Positions 9,319 to 16,839 of a stretch of 64,000 nt of DNA are shown here, piece by piece. The stretch covers positions 62,001-126,000 of the forward strand of contig NZ_VULR01000008.1 of NCBI RefSeq assembly GCF_009696605.1, read 5' to 3'. Below the pieces are notes generated by a model that saw only the letters and a program-made list of their open reading frames with translations, made no database searches and was not told the DNA's origin. The position numbers were made by a program, and so were the translations under genes. How positions within the stretch are numbered: the stretch's first letter is position 1; the number at the start of each line of letters is the position of its first letter. Origin of the DNA: Anaerosalibacter bizertensis. Its GTDB lineage: Bacteria > Bacillota > Clostridia > Tissierellales > Sporanaerobacteraceae.

Positions 9319-10434
9319 ATGCTTTGGTTTTATATTTTAATATTAATATTTACTTTTTTATTAAATAAATTAACTATAAAATACGGGTTTAAAGGAATAG
9401 AATACTATAGAAAGATATCTAAAACAAATGTTGAAATAGGTGAAGAGTTCAAAATAACTATGATAGTTGAAAATAGAAAACCTCTACCTGTAACTTTTTT
9501 AAAAGTGACAGAACATTTTCCAGATAGCTTTCAATATAAATTCAAAGCAAACCCTATTCAAACAAGTGGATATTTGTATCATGATACAAATATGTTTCTC
9601 ATGCCTTATCAAAGGATAAAAAGGACCTATACTATGATGGGAAGGGAAAGAGGGGTGCATATATTGAGAAATGCTTCTCTGTCAGTAGGAGATTTCTTAG
9701 GTTCTAATACTGAGTATAGAGAAATCGAATATCTTCAAGAGTTAGTAGTGCTTCCTAAAAGTCTCAACATAGCTGAATCTTTAGTAGCTTATGGAGATTA
9801 TAATGGAGATATATCTGTTAAAAGATGGATAATTGATGATCCTTTAATGACTATAGGAATTAGAGAGTATACAGGAAGGGAGCCTCAAAAATATATTCAC
9901 TGGAATTCTTCTTTAAGATATGGGAAGCTTATGGTTAAAAACTTTGATTTTACAACGGATAACAATGTAATGCTTATTTTGAATATCGAGTCCAGTAAAC
10001 CTTTTTGGGCAGATATAAATAAAGAGAGTATTGAAGAATCTATATCTTTATCTAGAGGGGTTATAGAAGAGTTTGAAAAAGAAAAAGTTCCCTATGGGTT
10101 TGCAACAAATTCTCAAATAAATGGATTTAATTATGGAGAAAGTTTAATATATCCAGGAATTGGTACAACCCATTTAGATTATATATTAGAGACATTAGGT
10201 AGAGTTTCTTATAATATACACTATTCTTTTGAAGAATTGATTGAAAAGCAGATGAGAAAAAATGAAAAACATACCACTTATATAGTCATTACACCGAAAG
10301 TTTTAAGCTCTTATATAGAGCCTGTAAAAAGATTAAATAAAATGGCAAATAGACTGGTTCTTATTTCTTTAGACTGTGAAAATTTAGATCTTTTGGATGA
10401 TTCCATAATTAAATATGTGAGGGAGAAAGAATGA
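9319..10434 (+). CDS. DUF58 domain protein (MoxR partner)
   Basis: 371 residues. The N-terminus has a hydrophobic segment (residues 1-16), then a beta-rich domain of unknown type, then the DUF58 signature: REYTGREPQKYIHWNSSLRYGKLMVKNFD at about 174-202 is the classic DUF58 core (written here in two known parts, REYTGREPQKYIHW and SLRYGKLMVK). A vWA-like fold follows. Such proteins pair with MoxR ATPases and often with a transglutaminase or DUF4129 membrane protein. AGGAGG precedes the ATG. Its stop overlaps the next start (ATGA). Confidence 0.85.
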   Translation: MLWFYILILIFTFLLNKLTIKYGFKGIEYYRKISKTNVEIGEEFKITMIVENRKPLPVTFLKVTEHFPDSFQYKFKANPIQTSGYLYHDTNMFLMPYQRIKRTYTMMGRERGVHILRNASLSVGDFLGSNTEYREIEYLQELVVLPKSLNIAESLVAYGDYNGDISVKRWIIDDPLMTIGIREYTGREPQKYIHWNSSLRYGKLMVKNFDFTTDNNVMLILNIESSKPFWADINKESIEESISLSRGVIEEFEKEKVPYGFATNSQINGFNYGESLIYPGIGTTHLDYILETLGRVSYNIHYSFEELIEKQMRKNEKHTTYIVITPKVLSSYIEPVKRLNKMANRLVLISLDCENLDLLDDSIIKYVREKE

Positions 10435-11657
10435 TAGGAATAAAACTTCTCAATATAATGGTAAGACTTTCCTTTGTTTTTGCCATAGCAACTTATTTTT
10501 TTCCATACCACATAATTTCAAATTTTTCAAGAATTCTATCAGTACATATAATCATATATATATGGACAATATTAGTTACTTGTTTTGGTTTTTATCTAAA
10601 GGGAAAAAGAAAACCTTATATTTTAGTAGGCCTTTTATTGATTCCTTTTTTTATATTATTTAAAGAATATATATCTATACTGTTTGTCACTATTATAGTT
10701 GTGTCTATATATTTTTATCTATATAAATATGAAGGAATAGATACAGTAGTTTTTACTACTGAAGAATTTAAAAGAGGTCTTACTGTTTTTATGGTCATGA
10801 TTTTCTTTTCATTTCTAACAGAAACCATATCTTATATTAATAAAAACTCTGGGCTTTTTATGATTATATACTTTTTATCAGGGGTTGTACTACTCCGTAG
10901 TTTAAGACATTTAGAACATAATAGGGATATGAAAGAAATAAATAGACAGAATTTAAAATACTTTATTGGTATTATTATATTTTCTATAATTGGAAGTTCA
11001 GAAAAACTATTAAATGGAATACTTCTTATTTTAAAAAACATTTATATTGCTTTGGTGGAAATATTATCCAAAGTATTTCGTTGGCTTATTATTGGAGTTG
11101 CTTATTTAGTTGTATTCATAATAAATATATTCAAAAAGCGTTTTTCATCAAATAATATAGAAGAGATAAAACCTCAAGAATCTGAACAGATATCTGAAGA
11201 AATTTTAGAAATAACAACTAAAGGAATTTCTCCTACTATTAAGTTAATATTTGAGATTGTATTTAAAATATTTCTTATTGGAATAGTCCTATATATAATA
11301 TGGAGAATGTTCAAAGAAACTAAACAAAAAAGCTCTGAAAAAGAAGGGTATGTAGAAGAAAAAGAATTTATTAAAATAAATAGGAAAAAATCAAGAAGGA
11401 AACTATTAATACCTAAAAAGGGAAAAGAGCTTGTAAGATATTATTATATTAAGTTTTTAAATAAATGTATGGAAAACAATATTATTATAAAAAAACATAA
11501 TACAACGGAAGAAATAAATGATAAAGCAGAAATACTATATAGTAGTGAAGTCTTAAAAGAGTTTAGAAATATCTATATAGATACAAGATATGGAAACAAA
11601 GAAGTAGATAAAAAAGATATAAAGAAATATAAGGCAAACTATAAAAAGTTAAAATAA
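10431..11657 (+). CDS. Multi-pass membrane protein, MoxR/DUF58 operon
   Basis: 408 residues with about nine hydrophobic segments in the first ~300 residues (for example IIIYIWTILVTCFGFYL and LIFEIVFKIFLIGIVLYIIW) and a soluble basic C-terminal tail. The tail pattern (KELVRYYYIKFLNKCMENN... then HNTTEEI) resembles the DUF4129 domain that usually ends the membrane partner of MoxR/DUF58 pairs, but the catalytic transglutaminase core often found there is absent. ATG overlaps the DUF58 stop. Function unknown; possibly cell-envelope assembly. A bidirectional terminator follows. Confidence 0.8.
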   Translation: MIGIKLLNIMVRLSFVFAIATYFFPYHIISNFSRILSVHIIIYIWTILVTCFGFYLKGKRKPYILVGLLLIPFFILFKEYISILFVTIIVVSIYFYLYKYEGIDTVVFTTEEFKRGLTVFMVMIFFSFLTETISYINKNSGLFMIIYFLSGVVLLRSLRHLEHNRDMKEINRQNLKYFIGIIIFSIIGSSEKLLNGILLILKNIYIALVEILSKVFRWLIIGVAYLVVFIINIFKKRFSSNNIEEIKPQESEQISEEILEITTKGISPTIKLIFEIVFKIFLIGIVLYIIWRMFKETKQKSSEKEGYVEEKEFIKINRKKSRRKLLIPKKGKELVRYYYIKFLNKCMENNIIIKKHNTTEEINDKAEILYSSEVLKEFRNIYIDTRYGNKEVDKKDIKKYKANYKKLK

Positions 11658-11683
11658 AAAATCCTAGATATCTAGGATTTTTT
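11656..11683. terminator. Bidirectional terminator between convergent genes
   Basis: A perfect palindrome (AAAAAATCCTAGAT and its complement) flanked by A and T runs sits between the membrane-protein gene and pncB, so it can stop transcription from both sides. Confidence 0.88.
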
Positions 11684-11690
11684 ATTTTTC

Positions 11691-13145
11691 TTATTTATGT
11701 TTTTCTAATAGTTGATTTTTAATAGTCCATAGAGATTCAGATAAGTCTACAAAATATTTATGAGGTTTTTCAAAACGACGTACTTCTTCCCAAAGGGTAT
11801 TTATTTGTTCACCACAATAATTTCTAATATCCTCTATATTTGGACTTTCATATACTGATTCTCCACCATCAAATATTTTAACTAAAAGTTTCTTTGCATA
11901 GAAATTTGTTATGGTTTTGCGTTTCCAAGTATATATAGGATGGAATATTTCATAAGGTTTGGAATCATCTATAACTTCATCATGAAGTGTAATAACATCT
12001 GCTATAGCTTTTCCACTATCTCTATCAAAGAGTCTATATACTTGTTTGAAACCAGGAATAGTTATTTTACCAACGTTTTCACTAACCTTTATTTTAGGAA
12101 TTATTTTTCCATCTTTTTCTATAGCTGCTAATTTATATACTCCACCAAATACTGGTTCAGACTTAGCTGTTATAAGTCTTTCCCCAACTCCAAAGGAATC
12201 TATTTTAGCTCCTTGGTTTAAAAGTTCCCTAATCACATACTCATCAAGAGAACTACTAGCTACAATAGGGCAGTCTTCAAATCCAGCTTCGTCTAGCATT
12301 TTCCTTGCTTCTTTTGAAAGATAAGCAATATCTCCACTATCTATTCTAATGCCTTTTGGTCTATAGCCTCTAGGAACAACTTCTTCATTAAAAGCTTTTA
12401 TAGCATTTGGAACTCCAGACTCTAAAACATTATAAGTATCTACTAAAAGCACACAACTATTTGGATATAGTCTTGCATATGCTTTAAAGGAGTCTAATTC
12501 AGTAGGAAACATTTGTACCCAACTATGGGCCATTGTACCTAGTGCAGGTACCTCAAAATCTCTATCAACTATAGTGCATGCCGTACCTATACATCCTCCA
12601 ATATAAGCAGCTCTAGCTCCCAAAATAGCCCCTTCATATCCTTGGGCTCTACGAGAACCAAATTCCATTACAGATCTACCTTTAGCTGCTCTAACTATCC
12701 TATTAGCTTTAGTTGCAATAAGACTTTGATGATTTATAGTTAATAGAACCATAGTTTCTACTATCTGTGCTTGTATTATAGGGCCTCTAACTGTAACTAT
12801 AGGCTCATGAGGGAATATAGGAGTGCCTTCAGGAACAGCCCATACATCACATTCAAATTTGAAGTTTCTTAGATAATCTAAGAATTCTTCGCTAAATAGA
12901 TTTTTACTCCTAAAATATTCAATATCTTCTTCTTGGAATTTTAAGTTTTTTAAGTATTCAATAAGTTGTTCTACTCCTGCCATTATAGCAAAACCACCAT
13001 TGTCAGGAATAGCTCTAAAAAACATATCAAAGTAGGCTATCTTGTCTTCCATTCCACATTCAAAGTACCCATTAGCCATAGTAAACTCATAAAAGTCTGC
13101 AAGCATTGTTAAGTTCTTCTTATCTTTCCAATCAATATTGGTCAT
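11691..13145 (-). CDS. pncB: Nicotinate phosphoribosyltransferase
   Basis: 484 residues, the usual length for the Gram-positive type. It joins nicotinate to PRPP with ATP hydrolysis to make nicotinate mononucleotide, the entry step of NAD salvage. Seen motifs: LADFYEFTMANGYF at the start, MEFGSRRAQG, the TMAHSWVQMF active-site region, GIRIDSGD (phosphate-binding) and FGVGERLITA. ATG 13145 has AAGGAG upstream on the minus strand. It has its own promoter and is a single-gene unit, separated by a terminator from the RNA gene upstream. Confidence 0.96.
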   Translation of the reverse strand: MTNIDWKDKKNLTMLADFYEFTMANGYFECGMEDKIAYFDMFFRAIPDNGGFAIMAGVEQLIEYLKNLKFQEEDIEYFRSKNLFSEEFLDYLRNFKFECDVWAVPEGTPIFPHEPIVTVRGPIIQAQIVETMVLLTINHQSLIATKANRIVRAAKGRSVMEFGSRRAQGYEGAILGARAAYIGGCIGTACTIVDRDFEVPALGTMAHSWVQMFPTELDSFKAYARLYPNSCVLLVDTYNVLESGVPNAIKAFNEEVVPRGYRPKGIRIDSGDIAYLSKEARKMLDEAGFEDCPIVASSSLDEYVIRELLNQGAKIDSFGVGERLITAKSEPVFGGVYKLAAIEKDGKIIPKIKVSENVGKITIPGFKQVYRLFDRDSGKAIADVITLHDEVIDDSKPYEIFHPIYTWKRKTITNFYAKKLLVKIFDGGESVYESPNIEDIRNYCGEQINTLWEEVRRFEKPHKYFVDLSESLWTIKNQLLEKHK

Positions 13146-13180
13146 GTCAAATCTCCTTTTAAAATTATTTTGTTACTTCA

Positions 13181-13209
13181 ATTATATTTGGAAATATGAA
13201 AAAATTCAA
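13181..13209 (-). promoter_or_regulatory. Sigma-A promoter of pncB
   Basis: Reading the minus strand, TTGAAT (13204-13209) and TATAAT (13181-13186) are 17 bases apart and lie 36 bases upstream of the pncB start. The RNA gene's terminator lies just upstream, so pncB is a separate transcript. Confidence 0.8.
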
Positions 13210-13220
13210 CATTATACTAC

Positions 13221-13268
13221 TAAAAATAAAAACGGATGACTCCAATTCTCCTAATTAGGGCCACCCGT
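13221..13268 (-). terminator. Terminator of the RNA gene upstream of pncB
   Basis: On the minus strand ACGGGTG pairs with CATCCGT (one G-U), with an inner CCTAATTAGG hairpin, followed by TTTTTATTTTT. Confidence 0.75.
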
Positions 13269-13498
13269 TAATCAAGTAAATAGAACCTTATAACCATACT
13301 AGCCTTTGAACAGCAAAAATCTATTTTTTCCAATCTGTTAATTCTCCTTTTCTTGTTTTATAAAAAGCTTAAAGATTAAATTAATTTTTATAAAGTGTAA
13401 AGTAATATATAATAATTGGCCATCTATCTAAATACAAGGGGACCAAGGGACAAAAAGCTTATTGATGAATGGCCAGTAAAGATTATTGGTTCTATTTA
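13221..13498 (-). ncRNA. Structured non-coding RNA candidate (possible 6S-like RNA)
   Basis: Minus strand. A consensus-like promoter ends at 13504, predicting a start at about 13497. The RNA would begin exactly at the 5' arm of an 11-bp perfect closing stem: TAAATAGAACC at 13277-13287 (plus strand) with GGTTCTATTTA at 13488-13498, enclosing about 200 bases. Inside is a hairpin closed by TGGCCAT/ATGGCCA. A terminator follows (13221-13268). No open reading frame of note. Size, closing stem and autonomous promoter/terminator suit 6S RNA, but I could not confirm a central bubble or conserved 6S sequence. The RNA gene is well supported; the name is not. Confidence 0.6.
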
Positions 13499-13503
13499 TA
13501 TTA

Positions 13504-13532
13504 ATTGTATATTAATATAATAGAATTGTAAA
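13504..13532 (-). promoter_or_regulatory. Sigma-A promoter of the RNA gene
   Basis: Minus strand TTTACA (13527-13532), 17-base spacer, TACAAT (13504-13509). The predicted start coincides with the first base pairs of the RNA's closing stem. Confidence 0.8.
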
Positions 13533-13568
13533 GTGTTTTTTCAGAAAATTATAAATATTGGCTAAAAA

Positions 13569-13602
13569 AATTAAGAAGCAATTATAATTGCTTCTTAATT
13601 TT
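13569..13602 (-). terminator. Terminator of the feo operon
   Basis: Perfect inverted repeat TTAAGAAGCAATT with its complement, followed on the minus strand by a T run, just after the feoC-like stop. Confidence 0.88.
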
Positions 13603-13610
13603 AGATATTA

Positions 13611-13871
13611 TTATTTAGAAGTTAATAGCTTTTTACCTTTGTCTGTAATATAAAGGCTATTTGCTATATTTACAGAACATTTTATATTGCAACCTGCACA
13701 TTTTTTATTGCAAAAATTGTTAGGCATTTCTTCCTCTTCAATATATCCCATCCTTTTTAATTGAGTTAAAAGATGTTCAATCATACTTTCACTAGTATTT
13801 AGTTTATTTGCTAATGCTTTCTTAGAAAAAGCCTCCATATTGTTGATTTCTTTTAACATATCTACTAACAT
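13611..13871 (-). CDS. feoC: FeoC-like winged-helix Fe-S regulator
   Basis: 86 residues. The first ~45 form a small winged-helix domain (FSKKALANKLNTSESMIEHLL), followed by four closely spaced cysteines C54, C58, C61 and C65 (CNKKCAGCNIKC), the pattern of FeoC proteins that may hold an Fe-S cluster and modulate or protect FeoB. It lies 12 bases downstream of feoB on the same strand and is the last gene of the operon. ATG 13871 has AAGGAGATG upstream. Short length and cysteine spacing make the family call good; its precise activity is not established. Confidence 0.82.
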   Translation of the reverse strand: MLVDMLKEINNMEAFSKKALANKLNTSESMIEHLLTQLKRMGYIEEEEMPNNFCNKKCAGCNIKCSVNIANSLYITDKGKKLLTSK

Positions 13872-13883
13872 ATGATCATCTCC

Positions 13884-15887
13884 TTAACTTAATCCGAACA
13901 ATCTACCAATTTGGAATATAAGTACTGATACTATCCAACCAATTGCAAAAGTATAGAATGCTGTAAATGCTGCCCATTTAGTTGAATTTGTTTCTCGTTT
14001 TATAGTGCCAATTACTGCAGCACATGGTGTGTATAATAAAGTCATAGCCATAAAGGATATTGCACTTAGTGGTGTAAAAGCTCCTTGAACTGCTGATATT
14101 AGTTTAGCACCTTCTTCAACACCTGCATATACCATACCAAGTGTAGCAACAACGGCTTCTTTAGCAACAATACCTGCAAACAATCCTACTGATGCTTGCC
14201 ATGTACCAAAGCCTGCTGGTTTAAATATAGGAGCAATGAAAGTTCCTATTTTTCCTAGTATACTAGCTTCACTATAAGGTTCTACTCCATATGGTAGGAC
14301 AGATAGTACCCAAAGGACAGTTACAACAGCAAATATTACAGTACCAGCCCTTTTTAAGAAGGAACTTACTTTATCCCACATATTAAGAAGGGTACCTTTT
14401 AAAGTAGGAATCCTATAAGGAGGTAATTCCATGACAAAATAAGAGGATTCTCCTTCAAATAATGTTTTACTGAATATTTTACCCATAATTATAGCTACTA
14501 AAAATCCAAAAGCATATATAGAAAATAATATAAGAGCTTTATGTTTAGGGAAGAAAGCAGATATAAATACTAAATATATAGGCAGTCTAGCTCCGCAAGA
14601 AATAAAAGGATTTATTAAAATAGCTATCATTCTATCTTTTTTGCTATCCAAAGTTCTTGTAGCCATTATTCCAGGAACATTACATCCAACGCCAACCAAC
14701 ATAGATATAAAAGTCTTTCCATGAAGTCCTACAGAACGCATTATTCTATCCATAACATAGGCAGCTCTTGCCATATATCCACTGTCTTCTAAAATTCCAA
14801 GTAATAAGTATAAAACCATTATTAATGGAACAAATTCAACAACTGCTCCAACCCCTCCAAGTATTCCATCGGTGATAAAAGCTGTTAATAATTCTGGAGC
14901 ATTTACACTAATAAGAAAGCCTTCAATAGCCTCGGTAAGAGCTTCCATTCCAGCGTTTAAACCTTCTTGAAGAATATCTTCTCCTATGGCAAAAGTTAAC
15001 TGATATACAGCAAGCATTATGAGAGCAAATATAGGAAGACCAAACCATTTGTGGGTTAAAACTTTATCAATTTTATCCGACTTAGTAATTACTTCTTCCT
15101 TAGGTTTTTTAACAGCTTTATTAACTATATTTCCGATAAATTCATATCTTTTATCAACTATTATAAGTTCAGGTTCCATAGCTGCAACTGCAATAGTATC
15201 GCTACTTTTTTGAGCTATGTTAAGAATATTTTTATCTATTATTTTAGAAATATACTCATCACCTTCAAGAAGTTTGATAGCAATCCATTCTGAAGGATAA
15301 CCAGTATTTAAATTAGCATTTTCTATAACTTCTTTAAGTCTATTAATTTCTAGATCAATATCTTTTCCGTAATCTATCTTATTTTGAGATGTTTTTTCTC
15401 TTCCCATGAAATCAATGGCTTCTTTAACTAAATCATCTATTCCGTTCTTTTTAGAAGCTACTGTAGCTATAACAGGTACCCCTAATTCTTTTGAAAGTTT
15501 CTTTATATCTATGGAAATATTTTTTTCTTTAGCTTCATCCATCATATTTAAAGCAATAATAACCTTTGTACCCATTTCTAATAGCTGGGTGGTAAGATAT
15601 AAATTTCTTTCAATATTTGTTGCATCCACTACATTTATAACTATATCTGGATCATCCTTCATAATAAAATCCCTAGCAACAACCTCATCTTCAGAATAGG
15701 CCCCTAAACTATAGGTTCCAGGTAAATCTACTATATTGTATTTTTTACCGTTAAAGTCAAGGGTTCCTTCTTTTTTCTCTACAGTAACTCCAGGCCAATT
15801 TCCTACATGCTGATTAGTTCCTGTAAGAGCATTAAATAAGGTGGTTTTTCCACTATTAGGATTTCCAACTAATGCAATTGTGTTCAA
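13884..15887 (-). CDS. feoB: Ferrous iron transporter FeoB
   Basis: 667 residues. The N-terminal GTPase domain shows G1 GNPNSGKT (8-15), G3 DLPG (54-57) and G4 NMMDEAK (114-120). The membrane domain from about residue 280 has two Gate motifs including VGVGCNVPGIMATR, with the cysteine proposed to line the iron path. It imports Fe2+ across the cytoplasmic membrane. Start is TTG 15887 with AGGAGG eight bases before it. A near-consensus Fur box lies just upstream (15909-15923), so iron can regulate it independently of feoA. Confidence 0.96.
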   Translation of the reverse strand: MNTIALVGNPNSGKTTLFNALTGTNQHVGNWPGVTVEKKEGTLDFNGKKYNIVDLPGTYSLGAYSEDEVVARDFIMKDDPDIVINVVDATNIERNLYLTTQLLEMGTKVIIALNMMDEAKEKNISIDIKKLSKELGVPVIATVASKKNGIDDLVKEAIDFMGREKTSQNKIDYGKDIDLEINRLKEVIENANLNTGYPSEWIAIKLLEGDEYISKIIDKNILNIAQKSSDTIAVAAMEPELIIVDKRYEFIGNIVNKAVKKPKEEVITKSDKIDKVLTHKWFGLPIFALIMLAVYQLTFAIGEDILQEGLNAGMEALTEAIEGFLISVNAPELLTAFITDGILGGVGAVVEFVPLIMVLYLLLGILEDSGYMARAAYVMDRIMRSVGLHGKTFISMLVGVGCNVPGIMATRTLDSKKDRMIAILINPFISCGARLPIYLVFISAFFPKHKALILFSIYAFGFLVAIIMGKIFSKTLFEGESSYFVMELPPYRIPTLKGTLLNMWDKVSSFLKRAGTVIFAVVTVLWVLSVLPYGVEPYSEASILGKIGTFIAPIFKPAGFGTWQASVGLFAGIVAKEAVVATLGMVYAGVEEGAKLISAVQGAFTPLSAISFMAMTLLYTPCAAVIGTIKRETNSTKWAAFTAFYTFAIGWIVSVLIFQIGRLFGLS

Positions 15888-15908
15888 AGTATTCGCCTCC
15901 TAATCAAT

Positions 15909-15923
15909 TAATAATCATTATCA
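15909..15923 (-). promoter_or_regulatory. Internal Fur box before feoB
   Basis: TAATAATCATTATCA on the plus strand matches the 7-1-7 Fur box TGATAATcATTATCA with one mismatch. It lies between feoA and feoB, 22 bases from the TTG start. Confidence 0.75.
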
Positions 15924-15955
15924 ATCACATTTTAAAAAAATAATATACAAACTAA

Positions 15956-16183
15956 TTATTGTTTATTAATCAGTATTTTTTGAGCAAGTCCACGTCCCAA
16001 GGCAATTTTATAGCCAGACAGGGAAACGATAATAGGGCCTGCATCATTTTTCATAACTTTTACTTCCGTTCCTTTGTTAAACCCCATTTCATATAATCTT
16101 TTAGATACTTTTTCGCCACCTAAAATATTTTCAACCGTACCTTTTTCACCAGTGTTAAAAAAACTTAAAGGCATATTGTTCAT
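15956..16183 (-). CDS. feoA: FeoA domain protein (second copy)
   Basis: 75 residues, an SH3-like FeoA domain (EKGTVENILGGEKVSKRLYEMGFNKG, written in part) with the typical GF.KGTEVKVMK and ALGRGLAQKI ends. FeoA is a small cytoplasmic partner of FeoB required for iron uptake. AGGAGGTG precedes ATG 16183. It is the second of two feoA genes in the operon; the pair is common in Clostridia. The two copies differ clearly in sequence, so this is an old duplication. Confidence 0.92.
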   Translation of the reverse strand: MNNMPLSFFNTGEKGTVENILGGEKVSKRLYEMGFNKGTEVKVMKNDAGPIIVSLSGYKIALGRGLAQKILINKQ

Positions 16184-16200
16184 ATTTTCACCTCCTAAAG

Positions 16201-16422
16201 CTATTCTACTATTATATTAGCAGCTTCATTTTTTCTTAAAGTAAGTTTATATCCTCTTAATAATATTTCAATAGGATCACCTAAAGGAGCCTTACCTTTA
16301 ATTTCTATTTCTACCCCTGGAACTACCCCCATATCCATAAGCCTTCTTCTAACAGAAGTATTTTTTGATATCTGTTTAACTTTAGCTTTTGAGCCTAAAG
16401 GCATTTCATCTAAACTTTTCAT
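16201..16422 (-). CDS. feoA: FeoA domain protein (first copy)
   Basis: 73 residues from ATG 16422, which lies six bases after AAGGAGG; an ATG at 16428 abuts that site and longer frames read into the promoter. The sequence (MKSLDEMPLGSKAKVKQI, then LMDMGVVPGVEIEIKGKAPLGDP) is a canonical FeoA domain. It is the first gene of the Fur-controlled feo operon and lies 17 bases upstream of the second feoA. Cytoplasmic partner of FeoB. Confidence 0.93.
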   Translation of the reverse strand: MKSLDEMPLGSKAKVKQISKNTSVRRRLMDMGVVPGVEIEIKGKAPLGDPIEILLRGYKLTLRKNEAANIIVE

Positions 16423-16454
16423 TTTCATCCTCCTTATCCGAACTTTTTCGAAAA

Positions 16455-16503
16455 TGATAATCATTATCAAATACATGATAATACATAATAGATTTAAAAT
16501 CAA
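16455..16503 (-). promoter_or_regulatory. feo promoter with perfect Fur box
   Basis: Minus strand TTGATT (16498-16503), 17 bases, TATCAT (16475-16480). A perfect 7-1-7 Fur box TGATAATCATTATCA (16455-16469) covers the predicted start point, so Fe2+-Fur would block initiation. Confidence 0.85.
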
Positions 16504-16558
16504 TAGGTTTTGTTAAAAAATATCTAAACTTTTTTAAAAAATTGAAAGGGGAGTAAGA

Positions 16559-16602
16559 TGTAACTAGTCTGTAACTATTTTTATGCAAAATAGTACTATA
16601 AT
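16559..16602 (+). promoter_or_regulatory. Candidate activator site and promoter of the small RNA
   Basis: Two direct repeats TGTAACTA start at 16559 and 16570, exactly 11 bases apart, and TATAAT follows at 16597-16602. There is no good -35. An 11-bp direct repeat upstream of a -10 is the usual layout for OmpR/PhoB-family response regulators. Confidence 0.45.
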
Positions 16603-16608
16603 AAGTAT

Positions 16609-16718
16609 TAGATAATAAATTCAATTAAAAACTTAATGCATATGTGCAATATTTACTACTAAGACGCCCCTTAGTATCCCCTTCCTACCTACTATTTTAA
16701 AATAGTAGGTATTTTTCT
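16609..16718 (+). ncRNA. Candidate C-rich small regulatory RNA
   Basis: A ~110-base transcript is predicted from the TATAAT at 16597 to a strong terminator (16686-16711, 13-bp perfect stem, then TTTTT). It contains a hairpin TACTAAG/CTTAGTA (16657-16676) whose loop and flank are C-rich (CGCCCC, ATCCCCTTCCTACC), resembling the unpaired C-rich segments with which Firmicute small RNAs such as RoxS/RsaE and FsrA pair with ribosome sites. No reading frame. Promoter and function are inferred; the terminator is clear. An alternative is a short untranslated remnant. Confidence 0.45.
16686..16718 (+). terminator. Terminator between the feo and cop operons
   Basis: Perfect palindrome TACCTACTATTTT with its complement, then ATTTTTCTG. 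It points on the plus strand and has no protein gene in front of it. Confidence 0.85.
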
Positions 16719-16768
16719 GTTCAATAAACTGATTAGAAATATATAATTGAGAAAAACTATATAATGGC

Positions 16769-16822
16769 TTTACAAATTTAAAAGATAATGATACTATATA
16801 TTCAGACACCCCCCATGGGGGT
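16769..16822 (+). promoter_or_regulatory. copA promoter with CsoR operator
   Basis: TTTACA (16769-16774), 17 bases, TACTAT (16792-16797). The GC-rich palindrome ACCCCCCATGGGGGT (16808-16822) lies over the start point and matches CsoR operators. The cognate repressor is encoded at the operon end. Confidence 0.85.
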
Positions 16823-16839
16823 AGGGAAGGAGTGAAAAA

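Noticed and set aside
13221-13290. T-box-like GGGTGGCC before a terminator upstream of pncB
   Set aside because: The usual T-box AGGGTGGNACCGCG core and specifier stem are absent, the closing stem ends before it, and pncB has its own promoter.
16609-16660. Small peptide gene within the C-rich RNA
   Set aside because: No start codon with a ribosome site lies in the transcript.
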